Positions 1 through 10,812 of a stretch of DNA of 64,000 nucleotides are shown here, one piece after another. Numbering within the stretch: position 1 is the first letter of the stretch; the number at the start of each line of letters is the position of its first letter. The translations under genes were made by a program, and so were the position numbers. Under the pieces are notes generated by a model that saw only the letters and a list, made by a program, of their open reading frames with translations, was not told the origin of the DNA and ran no database searches. Origin of the DNA: Novosphingobium sp. ST904 (GTDB taxonomy: Bacteria > Pseudomonadota > Alphaproteobacteria > Sphingomonadales > Sphingomonadaceae); assembly GCF_001298105.1 (NCBI RefSeq), contig NZ_LGJH01000138.1, positions 17,775 through 81,774 on the forward strand. Direction: 5' to 3'.

Positions 1-149
1 GCAGCAGTACCACTGCCGACACCAACCAGGGCATATACGATTCCGTCACGACCCAGAGCTATACCTACAGGGCCGCAGTTCTGCCCGGCCAGATCACGCC
101 TGCCGCCGGGGACTACAGCGACACGATCCGCATAGATGTCGCCTTTTGA
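1..149 (+). CDS. Spore coat U (SCPU) domain protein, C-terminal end only
   Basis: The first 149 bases read open in one frame to a TGA stop and encode the last 48 residues of a secreted protein. The tail has the pattern of SCPU-domain pilus-like proteins: a pro-Ala-Gly turn followed by Asp-Tyr-Ser-Asp-Thr-Ile and a final hydrophobic beta strand ending in Val-Ala-Phe. In this family the terminal strand completes an immunoglobulin-like fold of the kind assembled by chaperone-usher systems. The rest of the gene, and any chaperone or usher, lies outside the window. The assignment rests on the short C-terminal motif only. Confidence 0.6.
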   Translation, partial: SSTTADTNQGIYDSVTTQSYTYRAAVLPGQITPAAGDYSDTIRIDVAF

Positions 150-265
150 ACGGGTTAGGCAGGGCGGGCAAATTCGGCAGGGCGAGCCGCGATTGCGACG
201 AGGGCGGGAACCATCGCGCGCGCTCCGGCGCTGGTCCTGCGGGAAATCAGGCAAAGGGGACACGC

Positions 266-796
266 ATGAGCGAACATGCGCGCGGCCACTTACCAGTCGC
301 ACCGGAAGAAGCGCAGCTCGACACGCTGGTGGGGCGAGTGGAAAATCTCATCGCGATGCTGGAAAACATCGCGATAGAGCAATGGCGTGCACGGCGCCAA
401 CTGCGGCATTCGTCGGAAACCGCCCTGCCGCCAGCCTCAACCCCGCCCCTTTCTCCGCCGGAAGAGGCCCGCGCCGCGCTTGCCCGGGACCGCATAAGGC
501 AACGCCGCGCGCGCGAGAACTGCTTCGGCGCCGAATTCTTCTCGGACCCGTGCTGGGACATCATGCTGGATCTTTACGCCGCCCATTACGAAGGCGAACC
601 GGTCTCGATCTCGAGCCTCTGCATCGCCGCATCGGCTCCTGCGACCACGGCCACGCGCTGGATCGACCGGATGACCGAAAAGGGCCTGCTCACGCGTTCG
701 AAGGACCCGGCCGACGGGCGGCGAATCTATATTCACCTCAGCAAGGATACCCGCCTCAAGCTCGATGCCTACTTCGAGGCACTCCAGCAGAATTGA
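266..796 (+). CDS. MarR-type winged-helix regulator
   Basis: A 176-residue protein. The start at 266 was chosen because AAAGGGGA lies just upstream; the frame stays open further 5' without a comparable ribosome site. Residues about 20-80 form a charged helical segment with an Arg-rich stretch. Residues about 85-175 form a winged helix with the sphingomonad-type core FSDPCWDIMLDLYAA, a recognition region rich in Ala/Thr ending TRWIDRM, and the MarR wing signature of Asp-Pro-Ala-Asp-Gly-Arg-Arg. It probably binds DNA as a dimer. No ligand or target is evident. It converges with the thioredoxin-like gene, so the neighbours do not reveal its job. Confidence 0.75.
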   Translation: MSEHARGHLPVAPEEAQLDTLVGRVENLIAMLENIAIEQWRARRQLRHSSETALPPASTPPLSPPEEARAALARDRIRQRRARENCFGAEFFSDPCWDIMLDLYAAHYEGEPVSISSLCIAASAPATTATRWIDRMTEKGLLTRSKDPADGRRIYIHLSKDTRLKLDAYFEALQQN

Positions 797-835
797 CGGG
801 CATGGCCGCCTCCCCCCGCCCAACCTGATGCCGAC

Positions 836-1318
836 CTATCCCTTGCAGGCCGCCGCCATCGTGCGCAGTTCCGCCTCACTCAGGCCGCGGTCGCGCAGGG
901 CGCAGGGCCTGCCCGTCTCGTCCGTCATCACGGCATAGGGCAGCCCGGCCGCCCGCCCGGCGGAAGCGCGGCGCAGGAGTTCCCAACCCTCTCGCGGCGA
1001 GATCGCCAGTTTCTGGCGACCATCGAAGCGGCGCGTCATTTCCGTGCTGCCCGCGCCCTCGTCCAGCGCGACGATCAGCAGGCGCCGGGGGCGCGCCGCA
1101 GCCTCCAGCGCCTCAAACCGGGCAAGCTCGGCAAGGCAGGGGGCGCACCACGAAGCGACGAACATCAGCACGCTATCGCGAGGCGGTTCGCCCGGCGCCG
1201 CAACAAGCGAGGCGGCGGGTACCGACCCTGCCGCAAGGGCGGGCGCGGACGCGCCTATAAGGGACAATACTGATGGAAATACGACAATTGATATCAATCG
1301 CTTAACTTGCGAAGCCAT
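836..1318 (-). CDS. Exported thioredoxin-fold (TlpA-like) protein
   Basis: A 160-residue protein with an N-terminal signal peptide (Lys-Arg, a hydrophobic core, then Ala-Leu-Ala near residue 30). It then has a thioredoxin-like fold carrying the redox motif CAPC in the context FVASWCAPCLAEL. Near residues 125-135 is a Leu-Pro-Tyr sequence matching the cis-proline loop of thioredoxins. It would act in the periplasm as a thiol-disulfide reductase or as part of cytochrome c or disulfide maintenance. It is divergent from the large periplasmic repeat gene, with only 45 bases between the two start codons. The second cysteine pair, near Pro-Cys-Ala-Leu and the C-terminal Ala-Cys-Lys-Gly, could form a structural disulfide. 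Confidence 0.65.
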   Translation of the reverse strand: MASQVKRLISIVVFPSVLSLIGASAPALAAGSVPAASLVAAPGEPPRDSVLMFVASWCAPCLAELARFEALEAAARPRRLLIVALDEGAGSTEMTRRFDGRQKLAISPREGWELLRRASAGRAAGLPYAVMTDETGRPCALRDRGLSEAELRTMAAACKG

Positions 1319-1363
1319 ATTGGATAGCCCACTACGCACCTGAACACTTCTCCGAGGCTCCCT

Positions 1364-3332
1364 ATGTTCGGTATTATTGGCCAATCCCTGCTTTTGGCAA
1401 CAGCGCAGGCCGCGGCTCCCGCCGCAGCGGCTCCCGCTTCGGCGCCCGCCACGCTCCAGCAGCAGTTCGATGCCGCCAGCGACGCGGCACAGGATGGCAA
1501 ATGCAGCGACGCGATTACCGCATTCGAAGCGCTGGAACACAATCCCGCCGCCATGAAGTCCCCGGTCGTGCGCGGCGCGATCGGCGTGCGCAAGGGCAAC
1601 TGCCTGGTGAAACTGCACCGGACCGACGAGGGCGAAGCCGCGATCCGTTCGGGACTGCCGGCAATGGTCGCCGCAGGGGAAGTCTTTGTCGGCGATGTCG
1701 TGAACGCCCACATGGGGCTGGGCACCGCCGCCCGCGACCGGTTCGACTACGCCCGCGCGGGGGACGAATTCCGTCTGGCGCTGGCGGCGGGCGGGCCGCA
1801 GGGGCGCTTCAGGCCGTTGCTGGCGCTGTCGCAGGTTTCCATTTTCGATCCCGGCCCCGAACCGCTCGCCTATATCGACGAGGCGAGCCGGATCGCTGAC
1901 GCAACGCCTTCGATCAGCAAGGATTTCCACGCGCAGCTGCTGACGCTCAAGGCCCGGATACTGCTCAATCGCGGGGAAAAGGCGGAAGGCTACGCCTTGC
2001 TCAAGGACGCGCTGAAGCTTCAGGGCGGGCTGTCGCTCAAGGTTTCGCTCAGCGATGTCGCCACCCGCTCAGACCTCGCGATCGCCGCCATGCTGCTGAA
2101 CAAGCGGGACGATGCCCGGAACTATCTTGTCTATACCGGCGCCGGGCGCATGGATCAGGCGCCGTTCTCCCGTGCCGAGAACATGGATGTCCCCCTTTGC
2201 GGCTCCACCAGCGGCCTGACCCCGGCAGACTACGCCGTGGTCGAATTCAGCATCGCCGACGACGGTTCCGCCTTCGGGGTTCAGCCGATCTATTCCACCG
2301 GGGGCCGCGAAATTGCGCTGGCGTTCGCGCGTGCAGCGTCCCGCTGGTCCTGGGCCCCTGCCAAGGTGCAGGAAATCAAGCCGTTCCTGCGCTACGCCAT
2401 GCGGGTCGAGATGCGCTGCACGGTCGCCGGAGCCCGCCCCCAGATCAACGAACCGCTGACCTCGCGCTTCATGCAGTGGGCTGCGCCGCTGCTGGCCGGC
2501 AGGACCCAGGGCGGAACCGACGGTGCGGTCGCCGCCCGGGCCAGCGCGCTGCTCGATCAGTCCCGCAAGGAAGGGACAGACCAGTTGACCGTCGCGCTGC
2601 TGGGCATGCTGGGCCTCAATCCGGTGACGGACACGGCTTCGGCCAACACCTACCTGCAGGAAGGCCTCGGCCTTGCCCTCAGCCGGAACATGCCGGTGGA
2701 GACTTCGAACTGGCTGCGCTTCGCCATCGCCGCGCAGCGCAATTCCGATAAACCGGCGGCTACGCGCGCCGCGCTAAGGGAACTGCTTCCGGTGGTGACG
2801 GCAACCGGCGATGCCCTGGCGATCGACACCGTGCGGCTGCAGATCGCTTCGCCCGGCTACCGCCTGAGCGCCCCCGTGGACGCGCCCACCCTGCGCGAAG
2901 CGGTGATCGCCGATCCCGCCCTGCCTCGCGACCATCCGCTCAAGATCAACGCGCTCCTGCAAAGCGCATCATGGGCCGCGCAGAACAGGGACTTCTCGCA
3001 GGCCCAGCAGATCTTCCAGCAGACCGGCCTCAGCACCGAGCAATGCGCCTTCATCGGCGCGCGCCCGCCATTCGCAGGACCGGCGTAAGCTCCACCGACT
3101 ATCCGATGGAAGCCGCGCGCATGGGCTTCGAAGGCTGGACCCGCGTGGAGTTCGATGTCGATTCCGCCGGTCGCACCCGCCAGCAGCGGGCGCTGATCTC
3201 CTACCCTCCGTTCGTCTTTTCCGATGCGGCATCGGCCATGGCCAAGGACTTCGTCTACGAAAGCAGCTACCGCCCCGGCGGCGACACGGCCTGCGCGGGC
3301 GCGCGCAGAACATCGCCTTCCGGATGAACTAG
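1364..3332 (+). CDS. Large periplasmic repeat protein with TonB-like C-terminal domain (frame broken twice)
   Basis: As read, the first frame runs 1364-3088 (574 residues). It starts with a signal peptide and an Ala/Pro-rich linker, followed by helical repeats resembling tetratricopeptide repeats. A middle segment (roughly residues 275-350) resembles a TonB C-terminal-like strand-helix-strand unit. A matching second unit follows in two other frames: 'EAARMGFEGWTRVEFDVD' at about 3100-3160 and a tail ending Gln-Asn-Ile-Ala-Phe-Arg-Met-Asn before TAG at 3330-3332. Each jump, near 3060-3070 and near 3295-3305, equals one missing base in a GC run. I therefore annotate one gene of about 655 residues. 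Sphingomonads carry many such proteins of unknown role. True inactivation cannot be excluded. Confidence 0.55.
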
Positions 3333-3343
3333 GCGTCGCGGAT

Positions 3344-4327
3344 TCAAGCGTCTTCCAGAATCGAGCGGAAGAGCCCGGGATCGACGTTAGAGCCGGACAT
3401 GACGATGACCGTGGCTCCCGGCGCGGGCGGCGCGCGGCCTGAAAGGGCCGCCGCCAGTGCCACGGCGCCGCCCGGTTCGACGACGAGCTTCGTCTTCTCG
3501 AACGCGAAGCGCATCGCCTCGCGCACTTCCCCGTCGCTCACCGCAAGGCCGCCGGAAAGCAGCGCGCGGTTGATCGGGAAGGTCAATTCGCCCGGGCTCG
3601 GCGCCAGCAATGCATCGCAGATCGAGCGCGCGCCCGAAGGAACGGATTCGCGGTGGCCACTGGCCAGCGATCGGGCCGTATCATCGAACGCCTCGGGCTC
3701 CACGCTGTAGATTTCGACCTGCGGAGCCGAGGCCTTGATTGCCGTGGCGATCCCGGCGACCAGCCCGCCCCCGCCGCAGCAGACGAGCACCCGGCCGATC
3801 TCGGCCCTCGCTTCCCCGGCCTGTTCAAGGATCTCCAGCCCGGCGGTTCCCTGCCCGGCGATCACGAAGGGATCGTCGAACGACGGCACGAGAACCGCGC
3901 CCCGCGCGTTCGCCAGAGCCGTGGCGATCTCTTCCCGCGACTGGGTGTAGCGGTCGTAGGGAACGATCTGCGCGCCCAGCGCCCGCGTGTTGGCGACCTT
4001 GATGGCCGGGGCATCGGCGGGCATGACGATCGTTGCCGGGATGCCAAGCAGGCGCGCCGCCGCCGCTACGCCCTGGGCATGGTTGCCGGAAGACCACGCG
4101 ACGACCCCTGCGGCCCTGCGCTCGGCAGCGATACGGGACAGCCGGTTGTAGGCTCCGCGAAACTTGAAGGAACCGGTGTGCTGCGCACCTTCGAACTTCA
4201 CCAGCGCGCGGTGGCCGAGGCGTTCGTTCAGCGGCGCGAATTCCAGCAGCGGCGTGCGCACCGCCGCGCCGCGAATGCGGTCTGCCGCGTCGATGACGTC
4301 TGCGATGGAGATGGCGCGTTCAGGCAT
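3344..4327 (-). CDS. PLP-dependent threonine/hydroxyaspartate dehydratase-like protein (fold type II)
   Basis: A 327-residue fold-type-II PLP enzyme. The Schiff-base lysine lies in SFKFRGAY (Lys55). Ser-Ser-Gly-Asn-His-Ala follows near residue 85, and the phosphate-binding glycine loop is in CCGGGGLVAG. No C-terminal ACT domain is present, so it is the short catabolic or racemase-like type rather than biosynthetic IlvA. The ATG at 4327 sits 8 bases inside the upstream cyclodeaminase-like gene, which implies translational coupling; a longer frame exists but would overlap that gene more deeply. Beside a D-threo-3-hydroxyaspartate-dehydratase-like gene, the likely substrate is an L- or erythro-3-hydroxyaspartate (BhcB-like), with serine or threonine as alternatives. 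The family is firm; the substrate is inferred. Confidence 0.8.
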   Translation of the reverse strand: MPERAISIADVIDAADRIRGAAVRTPLLEFAPLNERLGHRALVKFEGAQHTGSFKFRGAYNRLSRIAAERRAAGVVAWSSGNHAQGVAAAARLLGIPATIVMPADAPAIKVANTRALGAQIVPYDRYTQSREEIATALANARGAVLVPSFDDPFVIAGQGTAGLEILEQAGEARAEIGRVLVCCGGGGLVAGIATAIKASAPQVEIYSVEPEAFDDTARSLASGHRESVPSGARSICDALLAPSPGELTFPINRALLSGGLAVSDGEVREAMRFAFEKTKLVVEPGGAVALAAALSGRAPPAPGATVIVMSGSNVDPGLFRSILEDA

Positions 4328-5264
4328 GGTGGCTCCCCGGATTCCGGTTTTCGAAAGCAGCCACGAGGTGCCGCGCGATGACAAGGTCCTGCAGCGAGAT
4401 GCCGGAACTGTCGAAGACGGTTATCTCTTCCGCCGACCGGCGCCCCGGAGCGCGGCCCGAAAGGACATCGCCGATCGCCGCGATGCGCGCCCGGTCGCCG
4501 CGGTAATGCTGGAACTCGCCGATGGTCACGGCTTGCGCGGGCAGGTCGCAGAACAGGCGCGCCCGCGCGAACAGGGACGGCGGCAGTTCCTGCTTGCCCG
4601 CCGCATCGGACCCCATGCTGACGACATGGGTGCCCGGCCCGATCCATTCGGCATCGAACAGCGGCGCACGCGCCGGCGTGGCAGTGACCACGATATCGGC
4701 CGCTTCGCAGGCCTCGCGCGCGCCGGAAAGCTCGGCCCGAAGCCCGTGTTCGCCAAGCCGGGCGGCAAATGCGGCCCCCTTGGCATCGTCGCGCGCGACC
4801 ACGAGGATCTTGCGGATCGGCCGCACGCCCGCAAGCGCAAGGCATTCATGCAGTGCCTGATGCCCGGCCCCGAACAGGGCGAGCACCCCGGCATCCTCTC
4901 GTGCCAGCGCTTCGGCGGCAACGGCGTTCACGGCGGCGGTCCGCCAGGCATTGACCTGCCCCGCCTCGATCACCCATTCGACACGGCCAAGGCTCTGGTC
5001 GATCAGCAGGATCGTCGAATTATGGCGCGGCAGCCCGCGCGCGGCGTTGCCCGGCCAGAACGAACCGACCTTGAGCCCCGCCAGATCGCCCGCAACCCCC
5101 GCCTTTATCGAAAACCTGTCGGCAGGCACGGTGCCATGCGCCAGCACGGCGGGGAAAACGATGCCTTGCGGGCTCGCCGCAAGGACCAGAGCCTCCCGCG
5201 CCGCCGCCCGCGCCATTTCGGGCGTGACCAGCGCGGCGGATTGTTCTTCGGAGATGAACTTCAT
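4320..5264 (-). CDS. Ornithine cyclodeaminase / mu-crystallin family protein, candidate iminosuccinate reductase
   Basis: A 314-residue NAD(P)-binding protein of the ornithine cyclodeaminase/mu-crystallin family. Visible are KVGSFWPGN followed by RGLPRHNSTILLID in the substrate domain, and the Rossmann loop LFGAGHQA near residue 130. From memory, the Trp-Pro-Gly-Asn and His-Asn/Gln-Ser-Thr blocks resemble BhcD, the iminosuccinate reductase of the beta-hydroxyaspartate cycle, which makes aspartate from iminosuccinate. Its neighbours on either side are hydroxyaspartate-type dehydratases, whose product is iminosuccinate, and this supports the idea. It lies in the same operon, 10 bases after the upstream gene and overlapping the next by 8. 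Alternatives are ketimine reductase or alanine dehydrogenase activity. Confidence 0.75.
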   Translation of the reverse strand: MKFISEEQSAALVTPEMARAAAREALVLAASPQGIVFPAVLAHGTVPADRFSIKAGVAGDLAGLKVGSFWPGNAARGLPRHNSTILLIDQSLGRVEWVIEAGQVNAWRTAAVNAVAAEALAREDAGVLALFGAGHQALHECLALAGVRPIRKILVVARDDAKGAAFAARLGEHGLRAELSGAREACEAADIVVTATPARAPLFDAEWIGPGTHVVSMGSDAAGKQELPPSLFARARLFCDLPAQAVTIGEFQHYRGDRARIAAIGDVLSGRAPGRRSAEEITVFDSSGISLQDLVIARHLVAAFENRNPGSHHA

Positions 5265-5274
5265 GCAGACCTCG

Positions 5275-6426
5275 TTACCAGCCGCGAAAACGCGGCCAGG
5301 TCCGAAGACCGGCAGCGCCGCGCGGGATGACGGTATAGGCGTCGAACTGGGCCGCCGTGGAGCAGGCGTGATTGGGCAATATGCGCAGCCGCGTGCCCAC
5401 GGGACATTCCGGCAGGACACCGCCGCTGCCCGGCCTCGGGGCGATGATCCCGTGTTCCTGGTTGGCCTGAATGACGATCAGGTCCGCCAGCGGCGTGCCT
5501 TCGGCATCGCAGACCAACCCGTAGCCCTGATCCACGGCCTGCCCCTGCGTGCCGCGATCGCGTGACAGCGCCATCCATCCGGCGTCCACGATGATCCAGC
5601 CCTTGTCCCGCTGATGTCCGATTACGGTGGTGAGCACCGAAAGCGCGATGTCCTGCACCGAGCAGACGCCGATCCCTGCCATCACCAGATCGAAGAAGAC
5701 ATAGACCCCGGCCCGTACTTCGGTAACGCCAGCAAGGTCGCGCGCGAAATGTGCCGTCGGTGTCGAGCCGACGCTGACCACGGGACACGGCAGGCCTGCA
5801 TGCCTGAGGTTCTCCGCCGCTTCGACCGCGGCGGCACGTTCCCGTTCCGCGAAAGCCTCCAGCGCCGGTCCGCCGCTGGCACCGTAGCTTTCGCCTGCAT
5901 GGGTCATCACGCCGCGCAGCACCGCGCCCCCGTCCACCAGGATGCGCCCGATCGCCGGGATGCGTTCGTCATCCGGGACCAGGCCGGAGCGGTGCCCGTC
6001 GCAGTCGATCTCGAGCAGGACGGGGATCGGCGCGTCGGCGCCAGCGGCGACCACTGCGCGCGCCTGCTCCACGGAATCGAGGACCACCGTCAGGTCGCAG
6101 CCCGCCGCGCGCAGGGCCTGCACCCTCTCCAGCCGCTGCGGCGCGATCCCCACCGCGTAGAGGATATCGCCAACCCCCGCCGCGAACAGTTCCGACGCTT
6201 CCTTCAGGGTGGAAACGGTGGCCGGACCGCAGCCACCGTCAAGCTGGCGCCGGGCAACGTCGATGGACTTGGCGGTCTTCATGTGCGGACGCAGCGTCAC
6301 GCCAAGCGGAGCCAGATGGCGCCGAAGGCGGTCGATGTTCTGCTGCATCCTCGTTTCGTCGAGGATCAGGCAAGGCGTCTCGCAATCGGCGAGAATATCG
6401 CGGGATCGAAGGGTGTCGGCAGGCAT
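5275..6426 (-). CDS. D-threo-3-hydroxyaspartate dehydratase-like protein (DSD1/alanine racemase fold)
   Basis: A 383-residue fold-type-III PLP protein. The PLP lysine is in RPHMKTAKS near residue 50. PVVSVGSTPTA and TEVRAGVYVFFDLVM mark the barrel, and VDAGWMALSRDRGT is followed by a metal-binding C terminus PNHACSTAAQF. These blocks match my recollection of the Delftia D-threo-3-hydroxyaspartate dehydratase, a Zn/Co enzyme giving oxaloacetate and ammonia, far better than D-threonine aldolase. Three in-frame ATGs are present (6438, 6432, 6426). I chose 6426 because GGAG stands at a proper distance before it. It is the first gene of the minus-strand operon, directly behind the palindrome at 6447-6458. 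D-serine dehydratase (DSD1) is the main alternative. Confidence 0.78.
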   Translation of the reverse strand: MPADTLRSRDILADCETPCLILDETRMQQNIDRLRRHLAPLGVTLRPHMKTAKSIDVARRQLDGGCGPATVSTLKEASELFAAGVGDILYAVGIAPQRLERVQALRAAGCDLTVVLDSVEQARAVVAAGADAPIPVLLEIDCDGHRSGLVPDDERIPAIGRILVDGGAVLRGVMTHAGESYGASGGPALEAFAERERAAAVEAAENLRHAGLPCPVVSVGSTPTAHFARDLAGVTEVRAGVYVFFDLVMAGIGVCSVQDIALSVLTTVIGHQRDKGWIIVDAGWMALSRDRGTQGQAVDQGYGLVCDAEGTPLADLIVIQANQEHGIIAPRPGSGGVLPECPVGTRLRILPNHACSTAAQFDAYTVIPRGAAGLRTWPRFRGW

Positions 6427-6446
6427 CAGCATCTCCATGGCCCAAC

Positions 6447-6458
6447 CTGTATATACAG
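6447..6458. promoter_or_regulatory. Perfect 12-bp palindrome, probable GntR/HutC operator
   Basis: CTGTATATACAG is a perfect palindrome in the 80-base gap between the divergent dehydratase operon and the GntR regulator. HutC-type GntR repressors recognise TGTATATACA, exactly the inner ten bases here. The position, 21 bases from the likely operon start and 48 from the regulator start, suits autoregulation plus control of the operon. Confidence 0.65.
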
Positions 6459-6506
6459 ATAATGACCTGCTGTCTAGGCAGCCGCGCCTGTGCTAAGGCG
6501 CGGGGC

Positions 6507-7233
6507 ATGACGACCAGACCCGCCGCCCCCGGCCTGCGCGAGAGCATCGACCGCCACATCATCGCCCGCATCACTTCGGGCGAATGGAGCGCCGGGGATC
6601 GCATCCCTTCGGAAAGCGGGTTCATGGAAATGTTCGGCGCAGCCGGATGACCGTGCATCACGCCCTGCGCGATCTCACCGCGCGCGGCTTTCTCGTGCGG
6701 CACGCGGGCTCCGGCACTTTCGTTGCCCCGCCGCGACCCTATGTCGCGGAGTACGCCCATCTCGACATCATCGAGGAAATCGCGGCGCGCGGCGCCCGTC
6801 ACCGCGCGCAAGTGCTGAAGCGGGAGCTTGCGCCGGCCGGCACCGAGCAGGCCCGCGCGTTCGAACGCGGCGAGGGGGACATGCTGTTCCACGCCGTGAT
6901 CCTGCATTTCGAGGATGACGTCCCGCTGGAACTGGAAGATCGCCTGATCGCCCCCGAAGCCCTGCCGGACTGCATGGCCGTGGACCTGGGAAGCCAGACG
7001 CTGTTCTCGCGCCTGATGCTGATGCGCCCTTACCGCGAAGGCAGCGAGGAAGTCCGCGCGGTGCTGCCACGCCCGGGGAACAGCGGCTGATGGCGATCGC
7101 GCCGCATGTCCCCTGCCTTGAGATCACCCGGCGCACATGGTCGGCCGAAGGCGTGGTGACGGCGGCGAGAATGCTGCGCGGGGGCGACCGGGGCACCATG
7201 CACGGCCGCATCCGGTCGATGCCCGCCGCCTGA
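6507..7233 (+). CDS. GntR family regulator, HutC/UTRA type (frame broken twice)
   Basis: The N-terminal frame (from ATG 6507) encodes a GntR winged helix: LRESIDRHIIARITSGEW, GDRIPSES, then a break near 6645. The next frame gives MTVHHALRDLTARGFLVRHAG and a pro-rich wing end, then a UTRA ligand domain including FHAVILHFEDD and LELEDRLIAPE. A second break near 7070-7085 leads to the last stretch with Leu-Glu-Ile-Thr-Arg-Arg-Thr-Trp and TGA at 7231. Each break fits one missing base, so I read a single intact regulator of about 242 residues. UTRA domains bind small metabolites. It faces the hydroxyaspartate-type operon across a palindrome and is probably its repressor, with a pathway intermediate as inducer. 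Confidence 0.75.
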
Positions 7234-7248
7234 CCCCGGCGCCGATCT

Positions 7249-9774
<2,526 letters not shown>

Positions 9775-9814
9775 ATCAGCCCCCGAAGTCAGAAACACGA
9801 GAGCTTCGTGCCAT

Positions 9815-9833
9815 CTCAACTAAATTAGTTGAA
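9815..9833. promoter_or_regulatory. Sulfur-regulon operator copy A
   Basis: CTCAACTAAATTAGTTGAA: an inverted repeat with eight paired bases around one central base. It lies in the promoter gap of the TonB receptor. It is the most symmetric of four related 19-mers in the sulfur cluster (others at 17796, 17955, 19934). Confidence 0.6.
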
Positions 9834-9870
9834 ATTGAATTGCCTTATCTGAACCCAAGTTTTTCTTGAT

Positions 9871-10809
9871 TCAGGCATTCAACAGGAATGCGCCGCCGAG
9901 CGGACGCGACGACCGTACTTCGCCAAACCTGCGAAACGTATCGAGGACGACCTGCTGATCGGATATGACCTTATTATCAATCGGCACCCGCAGGCGGATA
10001 TTCTTCTCTGCCGTGGCGCGGGCAATTTCGGGCGGCAGTCCGGTTTCCTTTGCCAGCACGGCGCCATAGTCGTCGACATGGCCCCTGGCCCACTCGAGCG
10101 CCTTGGCCTCGCGCCGGAGGAAATCGGACAATTGTTCGCGCTTTGCGGCGATGGCGCTTTCCGGCGCCACTTCGAAGCCATAGCCCTGCACGAAATCCCG
10201 GCCATCCACGACGATCCTGTCCCCCTCGGCCTGCGCCGCGGCGATATAGGGCATCCAGGTGGACCAGGCGTCCACCGCGCCGCTCTGCAGCGCCGCGCGG
10301 GAATCGCTGGGCGAAAGGAACACGATCTTCACGTCCTCGGGCCGGAGCCCGGAAGCGATCATCGAACGGAGCACGAGATAGTGGCCCACGCTGCCGCGCG
10401 TCGTGGCAATACGCTTGCCCTGCAGGCCCTTGCCGTCGCGCACCGGCGATCCCGCGGGCACGAGGATGGAAAGCGCGCCGTCCAGCCGGGCCTGCGTGCG
10501 CTGGGCGCCCACGGCCTTGATCGGGCTGCCAGCCTGATAGGCGAACTGGAACGGCGCATCGCCCACCAGCCCGAGATCGACGGCGCTGCTGCCCAGCGCT
10601 TCGAGCAGGTTCTGCGCCGCCGGAAATTCCGACCACTCGACCTTGTAGGACGCGCCGTCGAGCGCGCCGGAAGCCAGCATCAGCGACTTGGTGCCGCCCT
10701 TCTGGCTACCGACGCGCAGCACCCCGGCATTTGCGCCCGCGCCCCGGCCGCAAGCGGCCAGGGCGAAGGTCGTGGCAAGTCCTGCAAGCAGGTTGCGTCT
10801 GTCCAGCAT
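9871..10809 (-). CDS. ssuA: Aliphatic sulfonate/sulfate-ester ABC transporter substrate-binding lipoprotein (SsuA-like)
   Basis: A 312-residue periplasmic binding protein of the SsuA/TauA/NrtA type. The N terminus is a lipoprotein signal with lipobox LAAC at about residues 17-20. RVGSQKGG and the segment around DLGLVGDAPFQFAYQAG are typical, with a Thr-Arg-Gly-Ser-Val-Gly-His stretch near residue 138 lining the ligand cleft. It delivers sulfonates or sulfate esters to the SsuB-SsuC transporter. Unusually it sits at the 3' end of the operon, eight genes after ssuC rather than beside it. It starts 3 bases after the dioxygenase stop. The exact ligand cannot be told from sequence. Confidence 0.85.
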   Translation of the reverse strand: MLDRRNLLAGLATTFALAACGRGAGANAGVLRVGSQKGGTKSLMLASGALDGASYKVEWSEFPAAQNLLEALGSSAVDLGLVGDAPFQFAYQAGSPIKAVGAQRTQARLDGALSILVPAGSPVRDGKGLQGKRIATTRGSVGHYLVLRSMIASGLRPEDVKIVFLSPSDSRAALQSGAVDAWSTWMPYIAAAQAEGDRIVVDGRDFVQGYGFEVAPESAIAAKREQLSDFLRREAKALEWARGHVDDYGAVLAKETGLPPEIARATAEKNIRLRVPIDNKVISDQQVVLDTFRRFGEVRSSRPLGGAFLLNA

Positions 10810-10812
10810 CGA

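Noticed and set aside
3344..7233. A complete beta-hydroxyaspartate cycle
   Set aside because: No aspartate-glyoxylate aminotransferase and no BhcC-like aldolase in the window, and the regulator is GntR rather than IclR; only part of the chemistry is supported.
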